Below, piece by piece: positions 9,557 through 18,143 of a stretch of 41,306 bases of DNA. The DNA lies in the NCBI GenBank assembly GCA_009927195.1, contig RFNL01000453.1, positions 1-41,306 of the forward strand, written 5' to 3'. Made by a program: the position numbers and the translations under genes. The notes beneath the pieces were generated by a model that was not told the origin of the DNA, did not search any database, and saw nothing but the letters and a program-made list of their open reading frames with translations. The DNA is from Betaproteobacteria bacterium. GTDB lineage: Bacteria > Pseudomonadota > Gammaproteobacteria > Burkholderiales > Burkholderiaceae_C. Numbering within the stretch: position 1 is the stretch's first letter; every line of letters starts with the position of its first letter.

Positions 9557-9979
9557 CTAAAACTTTGAGGTATAGATCTTATAGCCGCGTTTCATCGGTT
9601 GCCGACAACCGGCAAATTGAATGCTTCTGAACATGCTGCCGGGTTTGGTGGACTCCCAAGCGCCCACATTGTTGCGCAGAGTTTGCGAATCTCCTGTTTG
9701 CGATTGGCCTGAATAGGCCACCAATCTGAGCAATCGCAACTTCTCTTCTTTGCAGTCAATTTCGATGAGCATCAGCATCGATTGGGCCCGAAAGGTGTTG
9801 GGTGAGGGATAGTTTTGTTGCACCCAAACACGCCGATACCCGTTGACGCTTTCTGCGTTTTCAGCGTCTACAAAAAAACCAACACCGTCTTGCAGGCCCA
9901 TGAAGGTCCAAACCGCATTTGCCGGAGCGGCCAAGCAGACAATGATTAATAAGCAAAAGGCTTTGCAGAGCTGGCGCAT
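9557..9979 (-). CDS. exported surface-adhesin protein E-like domain protein
   Basis: Signal peptide MRQLCKAFCLLIIVCLAAPANA; VDAENAESVNGYRRVWVQQNY..IDCKEEKLRLLRLVAYS resembles the surface-adhesin E family. Confidence 0.6.
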   Translation of the reverse strand: MRQLCKAFCLLIIVCLAAPANAVWTFMGLQDGVGFFVDAENAESVNGYRRVWVQQNYPSPNTFRAQSMLMLIEIDCKEEKLRLLRLVAYSGQSQTGDSQTLRNNVGAWESTKPGSMFRSIQFAGCRQPMKRGYKIYTSKF

Positions 9980-9996
9980 CAGGACCCCATCGTCAC

Positions 9997-10380
9997 TCAG
10001 GAATGCTGAATCAATTCAATTTTGTAACCGTCGGGATCGGTGACAAAAGCGATCACACGCGTTCCACCCGCCACAGGCCCTGGCGCACGGGTGACATTGC
10101 CGCCTTGGGCGCGAATGTGTTCGCAAGTGGCATAAACATCACTCACGCCCAGAGCGAGATGGCCAAAGGCGGTGCCGAGTTCGTATTGGGTCACACCATG
10201 GTTATAGGTGAGCTCAATTTCCGCATGCTCTGGATTCTTGCCAAAGCCAACAAAGGCCAGTGAATATTTTTGTTCTGGTCGTTCGGTGGTGCGCAGCAAG
10301 CTCATGCCCAGCACCCGGGTGTAAAAGTCAATGGAGCGTTGCAGATCGCCGACGCGCAGCATGGTGTGCAGTAGTCTCAT
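9997..10380 (-). CDS. gloA: lactoylglutathione lyase (glyoxalase I)
   Basis: [30 protein letters not shown]...EIELTYNHG...FGHLALGV...[11 protein letters not shown]; the four metal-ligand positions (H,E,H,E) are present. Confidence 0.94.
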   Translation of the reverse strand: MRLLHTMLRVGDLQRSIDFYTRVLGMSLLRTTERPEQKYSLAFVGFGKNPEHAEIELTYNHGVTQYELGTAFGHLALGVSDVYATCEHIRAQGGNVTRAPGPVAGGTRVIAFVTDPDGYKIELIQHS

Positions 10381-10952
10381 GGTGTTTTGCTCTCAGGAAT
10401 GTCAAAAATCATGCAAGTACAAGTGGCGTGGGCATACAAAGTGCCGGCGGGACCACGCAATTGTCCCTGGGCAGTCGCCATTTGCCGACCACAGTGGACA
10501 ACTTCGCCAACGGCTTGAACCCGTTGCTCAGTCATAGGTATCGACCTGACCAGCTGAATGTTGAGTTGGCTGGTGGTGTATGCACGGGCGGCGGGGAGCA
10601 TGGTGTGCACGGCGCAGCCCAAAGCAGAGTCCAAAATCGTGGCATACCATCCGCCGTGCACAGTGCCCATGGGGTTCAAATGACCCAATTGCGGTTGACC
10701 TTGGAAGATGACACGGCCTTGGCTGACATGCACAAGGCAAAAGTTCAGTTGATCAGCCATGGGAGCGGGCGGTGTCAGGCCCTCCAACATCCCCAAAATG
10801 TTTTGCAATCCGGACTGCGTGCGCCATAGCGAGGCCGAAAAAACATCGGGGGCCAGCCTTTTTTCAAGGGCAAGTTGCTCCATGGACAACCAATCTTGCA
10901 AAACAAGTTGGGCGTCTTGTGGGGGCCATGGATGGGTTTGGGCAGTTGTCAT
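10377..10952 (-). CDS. PaaI-family hotdog-fold thioesterase
   Basis: [34 protein letters not shown]...[12 protein letters not shown] is the PaaI thioesterase pattern. Confidence 0.88.
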   Translation of the reverse strand: MTTAQTHPWPPQDAQLVLQDWLSMEQLALEKRLAPDVFSASLWRTQSGLQNILGMLEGLTPPAPMADQLNFCLVHVSQGRVIFQGQPQLGHLNPMGTVHGGWYATILDSALGCAVHTMLPAARAYTTSQLNIQLVRSIPMTEQRVQAVGEVVHCGRQMATAQGQLRGPAGTLYAHATCTCMIFDIPESKTP

Positions 10953-10967
10953 GGTGGTGCAGGAATC

Positions 10968-11753
10968 TCACAGGCCCAGAAATCGGGGGGCACGTCTTTG
11001 TTGAAGGGCGAGCCGACCTTCGGCGAAATCAGCACTGGTTTGGCTCGCAGACTCTCGATCCTGCAACACATCCAAATCAAAGGCATGCGTGGCTATATCG
11101 CGCAGCGATTGTTTGGTGGACTGCACGGCCAATGGGGCCATGGCCAAGGCCCGATCAATCACCAGTTGCAATTGATTTTCAAAGTCATTCGCGGTGGTCA
11201 GGCTGTGGAACAGGCCTGTGGTTTGCAATTGCTCAAACGACAACCCCAAACCCAATAAAAAGGCCCTTTGGCTCAGGTTCAAGCCCAGTTTATGGATGTA
11301 TCGTTGCAAACCGCTGGCGTAATAGTGCAGACCAATGGCGCAGGCAGGCATGCGCCATTCCATGCCTTGCTGGGCCACCACCAAGTCACAGGCCAAGACC
11401 AGATCGGTGGCGCCGCCGAACACGCTGCCGTTGAGGGCGCAAATGGTGACGGGCCTCAAGCGGCAGAGGGTGTCGGGTACCAACTGAAAAAAATTGGGCG
11501 CAGACACATCTGCATCCAGACCGGCCACATGGTATCCCGCACTGAAAACCGGTTGCGGCATGCCCTGGGTGTGGGCGCGCAAAACCAGCACGCGAACAGA
11601 TGGATCGGCATGGATGCTTGAAAAGTGATCGAGCAGGGTGCGCAAATCCAAGTTGTTCAAACTATTGCGCAAAGCGGGTCTCTGCAAAGTGATGGTGGCC
11701 AGGCCGTTTTGGGTGTGCAAATCAGGCACTGCATCGGGCAAAGGGGTATTCAT
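10968..11753 (-). CDS. enoyl-CoA hydratase/isomerase (crotonase) family protein
   Basis: ATITLQRPALRNSLNNLDLRTLL, oxyanion-hole region ALNGSVFGGATDLVLACDLVVA. Start set at MNTPLP (11753), giving a 4-bp overlap with dgoA. Confidence 0.82.
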   Translation of the reverse strand: MNTPLPDAVPDLHTQNGLATITLQRPALRNSLNNLDLRTLLDHFSSIHADPSVRVLVLRAHTQGMPQPVFSAGYHVAGLDADVSAPNFFQLVPDTLCRLRPVTICALNGSVFGGATDLVLACDLVVAQQGMEWRMPACAIGLHYYASGLQRYIHKLGLNLSQRAFLLGLGLSFEQLQTTGLFHSLTTANDFENQLQLVIDRALAMAPLAVQSTKQSLRDIATHAFDLDVLQDRESASQTSADFAEGRLALQQRRAPRFLGL

Positions 11754-12382
11754 GATGAGGCTGTCCAGGCCTGGTAGAAATGGTTTGCATGAAGTTGCAC
11801 GTCTGACACCGACATGCCAGGTTTGAACAATGCAGAACCAATGCCAAAACCTGAGGCGCCGGCCTGGCGGTAAGCACCCATGTTGTCGGGTTTGATGCCG
11901 CCCACAGGAAATATCAGTATGTCTGGAGGTAAAACTGCGCGCCAAGCTTTGAGCACCACCGGTGAAATCATTTCTGCCGGAAAAACCTTCAATCCATCTG
12001 CTTGAGCGCGAAGCGCAGCAAACGCCTCTGAGGGTGTGGCCACACCAGGCAAGGCGAGCATGCCCAGTTGTTTGGCTTGGGCCACCACCATGGGGTCAAA
12101 GTGGGGGCTGACAATGATTTGGCCACCCGCTGCATGCACATCCCGAACCTGTTGGGCATTCATCACAGTGCCCGCACCAATCAAGCATTGGGGCAATCGT
12201 GCGCGCAGCGCGGCAATGCTTTGCAAGGGTTGGGGAGAGTTGAGCGGAATTTCCAATACGCGCCAACCCGCTTCGCGCAATACATGACCGATGGGCAGGG
12301 CTTGAGAAGGTTCAATGCCGCGCAAAATGGCAACCAGCGGCAATGTGGACAAAGCATCTCTGAAGTCTGGCGCGGTTTTCAT
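11750..12382 (-). CDS. dgoA: 2-dehydro-3-deoxy-6-phosphogalactonate aldolase
   Basis: PLVAILRGIEPSQALPIGHVLREAGWRVLEIPLNSPQPLQSI, IGAGTVMNAQQVRDVHAAGGQIIVSPHFD, LKVFPAEMISP; adjacent to dgoK. Confidence 0.92.
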   Translation of the reverse strand: MKTAPDFRDALSTLPLVAILRGIEPSQALPIGHVLREAGWRVLEIPLNSPQPLQSIAALRARLPQCLIGAGTVMNAQQVRDVHAAGGQIIVSPHFDPMVVAQAKQLGMLALPGVATPSEAFAALRAQADGLKVFPAEMISPVVLKAWRAVLPPDILIFPVGGIKPDNMGAYRQAGASGFGIGSALFKPGMSVSDVQLHANHFYQAWTASS

Positions 12383-13323
12383 GGGATCATGCTAGCCGTT
12401 TTTTTGCGCCAAATATTTGTCGCCAAACTGTGCAGGCCTTGCCAAGTGACCGTGTCACCCATGACATGGCACTTCGCGCCCAACAGGTTCAGGGCCCTTT
12501 GATAGCGTTGTTGCAGCGCAGTGTTGGCAATCACCACCAAAGTGCCACCCAAATCGGCGGCTTGTGCGCGCAATTCCTCGCCAATCAGCAGGCCAGACAG
12601 GTAAGACTGCGCTTGCATTGGGCATTGACGATCCATCAGCGAGCGTGTGCGCACCGAAAAAATGGTGTGCAAAATGCTTTGACCTTTTTGGGCCAACAAA
12701 ACGCCTTGATCAAAGGCGGCCTGGTTCATCGACTCTGCATCACTGCTGGGATGGGGGGCATGGGGCAAGGTGCGTGACAAGATGGAGTGCTTGGACAGCA
12801 GCGAATACCACTCGCCGGTCATGTAAGTGGCAAAGCGCTCGATTTTTCCGTCTTGCACCTGCACCCATTTGCTGTGGGTCCCTGGCAACACCACGGTGGC
12901 GCTGGATTGCCCCATCAGTTGCAAAGCACCAAAGACCTGGGTCTCTTCTCCCCGCATGACATCTGGCGCATGGGCTAACTCGCAGCTCACGCCTGGCACC
13001 AGGGCCAATTGTTGCGGCTGTAACCAAACCAGGTGTTGGGCCAATTGGTCTAAAGGGCATGGACATGGCAGGTAAGGTGCCAATTGCCATCCTTGGGCGC
13101 TGCCCGCCATCCCGCAAATCAATGTCAGGGCGTTGGGTGCTTGCATCCAATCACCACAGCATTCAGTCAATGTGGTCGCAAAGCCACCGGGTTTGATGCT
13201 CAAAATACCTTGTTCATTGTGTCGACGCTCAACCACAACTCCTTGGACCATCAAAGCGGCGCGAAAGGCGCTGGTACCCCAATCGACCGCAATCAGGTGA
13301 GGGTAGGGTGTTTGCGTGTTCAT
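12379..13323 (-). CDS. dgoK: 2-dehydro-3-deoxygalactonokinase
   Basis: LIAVDWGTSAFRAALM, LICGMAGSAQGW, MRGEETQVFGALQL, LPGTHSKWVQVQDGKIERFATYMTGEWYSLL. Confidence 0.93.
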   Translation of the reverse strand: MNTQTPYPHLIAVDWGTSAFRAALMVQGVVVERRHNEQGILSIKPGGFATTLTECCGDWMQAPNALTLICGMAGSAQGWQLAPYLPCPCPLDQLAQHLVWLQPQQLALVPGVSCELAHAPDVMRGEETQVFGALQLMGQSSATVVLPGTHSKWVQVQDGKIERFATYMTGEWYSLLSKHSILSRTLPHAPHPSSDAESMNQAAFDQGVLLAQKGQSILHTIFSVRTRSLMDRQCPMQAQSYLSGLLIGEELRAQAADLGGTLVVIANTALQQRYQRALNLLGAKCHVMGDTVTWQGLHSLATNIWRKKTASMIP

Positions 13324-13485
13324 CTGCTGGTAAGGCGCTGGCCGATGATCGGATCCAATCAGCCGCGGTTGGTGGTGGTCACAGTATAAAAGTGAAGGGG
13401 GTGCGGGTTTGTTCCTGGCTGGCATCGGTTTTCAACTGAAATAATGCCAGCTCAAGCGATGAAACCCAAAAGTTGCTCAGGAGGA

Positions 13486-14496
13486 ATGGTGAAAATTTTG
13501 ATCACAGGCGGCGGCGGCTTCTTAGGGGCGAGATTGGCCCGCACCCTTTTGGCGGGCGGGCAATTGGATGGACAAGATATCGACGCCGTGATGCTGGCCG
13601 ATCAACAGGCGGTGCCTTCAGATTTGCAGGCACACGCCCTGGTTCAGTCGGTCACGGGGCCCTTGCTGAGCCAGGTCGATGATCTGGTGGCCTGGCAGCC
13701 TGACGCGGTGTTTCATTTGGCTTCTGCGGTATCGGGCGAATGTGAGGCCGACTTTGACCTGGGTTTGCGCTCCAACCTGGACTCCACCCGCGCCTTGTTG
13801 GACGCATTTCGACATGCGGGGCACAAAGCGCGATTTGTTTTCTCCAGCTCGGTCGCCGTCTATGGTCCGGATGCGGGACACCATTGGCCAGGGGTGATCG
13901 GTGATGACACATTGCCCACGCCTCAAACCTCATATGGCACGCATAAACTCATTTGTGAGCATTTGGTGGCCGATTACACCCGCAAAGGCTATATCGATGG
14001 ACGCAGCGCCCGTTTGATGACGGTCACGGTGCGGCCAGGGCGACCCAACGGGGCTGCATCTTCATTTTTCAGTGGCATTATTCGCGAACCATTGGCAGGC
14101 GAAGTGGCCATTTGCCCTGTTGCTGCCAATGTGTCGCACCCTGTGGCATCCCCTGGAAAAACCATTGAAGGTCTGATCAAGGTTTACGAGGCATCGCGTG
14201 AAGCCTACCGCGGACGCACAGCCATGAATTTGCCGGGCTTGAATGTGACCGTGGCCCAAATGCTGGATGCGTTGGAGGCCGTGGCTGGACCTGCTGTGCG
14301 GGCCCTGGTCAAGTTCGAGCGCAATGCGCAAATTGCTGACATTGTGGCCAACTGGAGCCAAGGTGCCACTGCCGAGCGAGCAGCCCAACTTGGGCTGATG
14401 CCTGACCCCGATTTCCAAACCATCATTCGCCAATACATGGCAGACTGTCAGCAAGCAGGGTTGAGCGCAACCGCCCTCAAGGGGTTGGGCACTTGA
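13486..14496 (+). CDS. denD: NAD-dependent epimerase/dehydratase family, D-erythronate dehydrogenase (DenD)-like
   Basis: MVKILITGGGGFLGARLARTLL; SYGTHKLICEHLV; VRPGRPNGAASSFFSGIIREPLAGEVAICPV are characteristic of DenD. Function not proven by context. Confidence 0.78.
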   Translation: MVKILITGGGGFLGARLARTLLAGGQLDGQDIDAVMLADQQAVPSDLQAHALVQSVTGPLLSQVDDLVAWQPDAVFHLASAVSGECEADFDLGLRSNLDSTRALLDAFRHAGHKARFVFSSSVAVYGPDAGHHWPGVIGDDTLPTPQTSYGTHKLICEHLVADYTRKGYIDGRSARLMTVTVRPGRPNGAASSFFSGIIREPLAGEVAICPVAANVSHPVASPGKTIEGLIKVYEASREAYRGRTAMNLPGLNVTVAQMLDALEAVAGPAVRALVKFERNAQIADIVANWSQGATAERAAQLGLMPDPDFQTIIRQYMADCQQAGLSATALKGLGT

Positions 14497-14501
14497 TATT
14501 T

Positions 14502-16238
14502 TCAGTGGTTGTCGCGGGGTACAAAGGCGCCACGCTGGCCACGCAAAAAGTCCAGGTCTGCGCCCTCATCGGCTTGGAGCACATGGTCGGTGTAGAGCTT
14601 CCAGTACCCTGAGGTGAGTCTGGGTTGAGGGGGTGACCAGCGCGCGCGGCGTTCAGCAAGCACCTCGTCGCTCACATGCAGGTGCAATGCGCGTTGCGGG
14701 ACATTGAGTTCGATCAAATCGCCGTTTTCAACCAACGCCAACACGCCGCCAGCCGCCGCTTCGGGGGCCGTGTGCAATACAACGGTTCCATAGGCTGTGC
14801 CACTCATTCGCGCATCGCTGATGCGAACCATGTCGGTGATGCCTTTGCGCAAAATTTTGGGTGGCAGCGGCATGTTGCCGACCTCGGCCATGCCTGGGTA
14901 GCCTTTGGGTCCACAATTTTTAAGCACCAAGATGCAATGCTCGTCCACATCCAGGTTTTCATCGTCAATGCGGTGGTGAAAGTCTTCGATGTTTTCAAAA
15001 ACAACCGCACGGCCTTTGTGGACCAGCAAAGCAGGAGTGGCTGCGCTGGGCTTGATCACGGCACCGCGCGGTGCCAAATTACCCCTGAGCACCGCAATCC
15101 CTGCTTTGTCCTTGAATGGCGCAGCAAATGGCTTGATCACTCGGGGATCGTGATTTTGCGCGCTGACCAGGTTTTCCGCCACCGTGTGGCCGCTGACGGT
15201 GGGCAAATCTTTGTGCAGCAGGTGCTCAATTTCTTTCATCACCACTGGCAAACCACCGGCATAGCAAAAATCTTCCATCAGGTGTTCGCCCGATGGTTGT
15301 AAGTTGACCAAGCAGGGCAGGTCACTGGCCAATCGGTCAAAGTCCTCCAGGGTGAGCTGCACGCCCAAACGCCCGGCCATGGCAATCAGGTGAATCACAG
15401 CATTGGTCGAGCCACCAATGGCGGCCAGGGTTTTAATCGCATTTTCAAAGGCCTCTCGGCTCAAAATATCCGAAATTTTTTGATCGGTGTGCACCATTTC
15501 CACAATGCGCCGGCCGGCCATGCGCGCCAGCACATTGCGCCGGCCATCGACGGCGGGGTAGGCTGCATTGCCTGGTAAACCCAAACCCAGGGCTTCGACC
15601 ATGCTGGCCATGGTAGATGCCGTGCCCATGGTCATGCAGTGCCCATGGCTGCGGTGCATGCAGCTTTCGGCTTCTAAAAATTCAGCCAGCTGCAAAGTGC
15701 CCGCCCGCACTTGTTCGCTCATGCTCCAAACGCCCGTGCCAGAACCAAGTTCTTGGCCGCGCCATTTGCCGTTGAGCATGGGTCCGCCGCTCACGCCAAT
15801 GGTGGGCAGATCGGCGCTGGCCGCACCCATGATCAGTGCGGGTGTGGTTTTGTCGCAGCCCATGAGCAACACCACGCCATCCATGGGATTGCCACGTATG
15901 CTCTCTTCGACATCCATGCTGGTGAGGTTGCGGTAGAGCATGGCGGTGGGGCGCAGCATGACCTCGCCCAGCGACATGACGGGAAATTCCAGGGGAAATC
16001 CGCCAGCTTCGTACACACCAATCTTGACTTGTTCGGCGATGGTTCTGAAGTGGGAGTTACATGGGGTCAACTCACTGAAGGTGTTGCAAATACCAATCAC
16101 CGGACGGCCATCGAACTGATCGTGTGGTATGCCCTTGCCTTTGAGCCAGCTGCGGTAGGCAAACCCGTCGCGATCTTGTCGCCCAAACCACTGTTGACTG
16201 CGCAGGTCTTGCGGTTTTTTTCGCTCGGGTGGGGTCAT
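14502..16238 (-). CDS. IlvD/Edd family sugar-acid dehydratase (L-arabinonate dehydratase-like)
   Basis: DGRPVIGICNTFSELTPCNSHFR, MGCDKTTPALIMGAASADLPTI, MGTASTMASMVEALGLGLPGNAA, KNCGPKGYPGMAEVGNMPLPPKIL, MVRISDARMSGTAYGTVVLH; resembles sugar-acid dehydratases more than IlvD. Confidence 0.9.
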   Translation of the reverse strand: MTPPERKKPQDLRSQQWFGRQDRDGFAYRSWLKGKGIPHDQFDGRPVIGICNTFSELTPCNSHFRTIAEQVKIGVYEAGGFPLEFPVMSLGEVMLRPTAMLYRNLTSMDVEESIRGNPMDGVVLLMGCDKTTPALIMGAASADLPTIGVSGGPMLNGKWRGQELGSGTGVWSMSEQVRAGTLQLAEFLEAESCMHRSHGHCMTMGTASTMASMVEALGLGLPGNAAYPAVDGRRNVLARMAGRRIVEMVHTDQKISDILSREAFENAIKTLAAIGGSTNAVIHLIAMAGRLGVQLTLEDFDRLASDLPCLVNLQPSGEHLMEDFCYAGGLPVVMKEIEHLLHKDLPTVSGHTVAENLVSAQNHDPRVIKPFAAPFKDKAGIAVLRGNLAPRGAVIKPSAATPALLVHKGRAVVFENIEDFHHRIDDENLDVDEHCILVLKNCGPKGYPGMAEVGNMPLPPKILRKGITDMVRISDARMSGTAYGTVVLHTAPEAAAGGVLALVENGDLIELNVPQRALHLHVSDEVLAERRARWSPPQPRLTSGYWKLYTDHVLQADEGADLDFLRGQRGAFVPRDNH

Positions 16239-16274
16239 GCGGGTCTCCGTTTTGTGGGATGTGAAAGCCTGGAT

Positions 16275-16286
16275 TTATCATATGAT
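16275..16286. promoter_or_regulatory. candidate GntR/FCD operator in divergent promoter region
   Basis: TTATCATATGAT, containing palindrome ATCATATGAT, between divergent genes 16238 (-) and 16317 (+); a similar site lies 5' of the regulator gene. Confidence 0.45.
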
Positions 16287-16316
16287 GTTAGCTCGAAATT
16301 CAGATCGGAGACATTC

Positions 16317-17264
16317 ATGGGCAACCCAGAAATTTTGTGTGTATCCAAGCTGCCGTCATTTTTGATGAGCGACTTGCAAGATCATTTTCAAATTCATGAC
16401 CATGAGCACATCACTGACCCCGGGGCCTTGGGCCGAATTCGTGCGATTGTGGGCGGTGGTGAATCCAAAATCGACAAAAAATTGCTCAGCCTGTTCCCGG
16501 CGGTGGAAATGGTCTCCATTTTTGGCGTGGGTTACGACGGCGTGGACATTCCCACCATACAGGAGCGGGGCATCCGCGTGACCCACACGCCGGGTGTGCT
16601 CAACGACGATGTGGCCGATTTGGCTTTGGGCTTGATGCTGTCGGTGGCTCGTCGCATTCCGCAGGCCCACCAATTTGTGCGCGCAGGTGATTGGGTGGAC
16701 GGGCCGTTTCCCCTGGCCCGCAAACTCACAGGTGCTCGCCTGGGTTTGGTGGGTATTGGCCGCATTGGCCAAGCCATTGCCAAGCGGGCTTTGGGCTTTG
16801 ACATGGGCATTGCCTACACGGCGCGCAACCAGCGCCCTGATTTGCCATTCACCTATCACCCCAGCCCCACGGCATTGGCAGCGCAAGTCGATTTTTTGGT
16901 GGTCATCACCCCTGGCGGGGAAGGCACCCGGGGTCTGATCAATGCGCAGGTGCTGTCTGCTTTGGGTCCCAAGGGCTATTTGATCAATGTGGCCCGTGGC
17001 TCCGTGGTGGATCAAACCGCATTGATTCAAGCGCTGAAAAGCAAATCCATTGCGGGTGCTGGTCTGGATGTTTTCACCGATGAACCTCGGGTGGTGCCTG
17101 AATTGCGGGCATTGGACAACGTGGTCTTGACGCCGCACATGGCCAGTGGAACCATGGAAACTCGCAAAGCCATGGCGCAATTGGCTTTGTCAAATTTGTT
17201 GGCTCATTTTGCCAATCAGGAATTGATATCGCCCATTCCAGAATGCCCCCCACCCCGGGAATAA
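16317..17264 (+). CDS. D-2-hydroxyacid dehydrogenase (GhrB / hydroxypyruvate reductase-like)
   Basis: LVGIGRIGQAIAKRALGFDMGIAYTAR Rossmann motif, LINVARGSVVDQTALIQAL, GAGLDVFTDEPRVVPEL, NVVLTPHMASGT. The 15711 upstream ORF extension was rejected. Confidence 0.93.
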   Translation: MGNPEILCVSKLPSFLMSDLQDHFQIHDHEHITDPGALGRIRAIVGGGESKIDKKLLSLFPAVEMVSIFGVGYDGVDIPTIQERGIRVTHTPGVLNDDVADLALGLMLSVARRIPQAHQFVRAGDWVDGPFPLARKLTGARLGLVGIGRIGQAIAKRALGFDMGIAYTARNQRPDLPFTYHPSPTALAAQVDFLVVITPGGEGTRGLINAQVLSALGPKGYLINVARGSVVDQTALIQALKSKSIAGAGLDVFTDEPRVVPELRALDNVVLTPHMASGTMETRKAMAQLALSNLLAHFANQELISPIPECPPPRE

Positions 17265-17311
17265 GCGCAAACCCGTTCAGGGTTTTCAGGGGGGAGTTGG
17301 ACGTGTCAATG

Positions 17312-17323
17312 GTCATACGATAA
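17312..17323. promoter_or_regulatory. candidate GntR/FCD autoregulatory operator
   Basis: GTCATACGATAA; its reverse complement TTATCGTATGAC matches TTATCATATGAT (16275-16286) at 10 of 12 positions. Confidence 0.4.
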
Positions 17324-17330
17324 CCGCCAT

Positions 17331-18110
17331 ATGCACAAACAGCGATTGACTGCGCCCAGCAGCGCACCCAACAAGAATGCCCACTCCAGCATGGTTGAAG
17401 CGCTGGGATGCCGCATTGTGGCTGGGCAATATGCGGTGGGCAGCACTTTGCCACCGGAACCCGCCATGTGCGAGTCCTTTGGCGTCAGCAGAACCGTGGT
17501 GCGCGAATCCATCAAGTCCTTGGTGGCCAAGGGCCTGTTGATCACAGGCCCCAAATTGGGCACCCGAGTTTTACCCGAGGAGCAATGGAACTGGTTTGAC
17601 CCAGATGTCGTCTCTTGGCTCTCGCAGCAGCGATTGAGCGCCGACTTTTTGCGAGACTTGCAAGAGTTGCGACGCATCGTTGAACCGGCCGCAATCCGAC
17701 TTGCGGCTCAACGCGCAAGCCCACAAGACCTGGCATCTATTGAGATGGCCTTCGCGGGCATGAAGAACGCCGTTGAAAATGGTGGAGATTATGTGTCGCA
17801 CGATCTGCGTTTCCACCAAGGACTGCTGTTGGCATCGGGCAATCGTTTGCTGGTGCAGATGAGCAAGGCGCTGAGTGCTTTACTGCGCACCAGTTTTGAA
17901 ATTTCTACCGCCAAAAAAAATGGACCCGCAGAGTCCTTGTCCATGCACAAAGACGTTTTAGAGGCTGTATCGGCCAAGCAACCCGATCGCGCGGAGTCTG
18001 CCATATTGCGATTGATCGACGGGGCAAAGTTCGATATCGAAGCCGTGCTGGCATCGCGGCGTCGCATTCCAAACATTGGGCGACCAGCCTCACACTTGCC
18101 GGCGCATTGA
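17331..18110 (+). CDS. FadR-type (FCD) GntR family transcriptional regulator
   Basis: wHTH GQYAVGSTLPPEPAMCESFGVSRTVVRESIKSLVAKGLL and C-terminal FCD-like region ELRRIVEPAAIRLAAQRAS. An alternative start at 17391 is possible. Confidence 0.9.
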   Translation: MHKQRLTAPSSAPNKNAHSSMVEALGCRIVAGQYAVGSTLPPEPAMCESFGVSRTVVRESIKSLVAKGLLITGPKLGTRVLPEEQWNWFDPDVVSWLSQQRLSADFLRDLQELRRIVEPAAIRLAAQRASPQDLASIEMAFAGMKNAVENGGDYVSHDLRFHQGLLLASGNRLLVQMSKALSALLRTSFEISTAKKNGPAESLSMHKDVLEAVSAKQPDRAESAILRLIDGAKFDIEAVLASRRRIPNIGRPASHLPAH

Positions 18111-18143
18111 TTTTTTCCACTGCCATTCAAAAGGAGATAAAGC

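Noticed and set aside
15711-16316. N-terminal extension of the 2-hydroxyacid dehydrogenase ORF
   Set aside because: The extension is antisense to the IlvD/Edd gene and the enzyme homology begins at the ATG at 16317.
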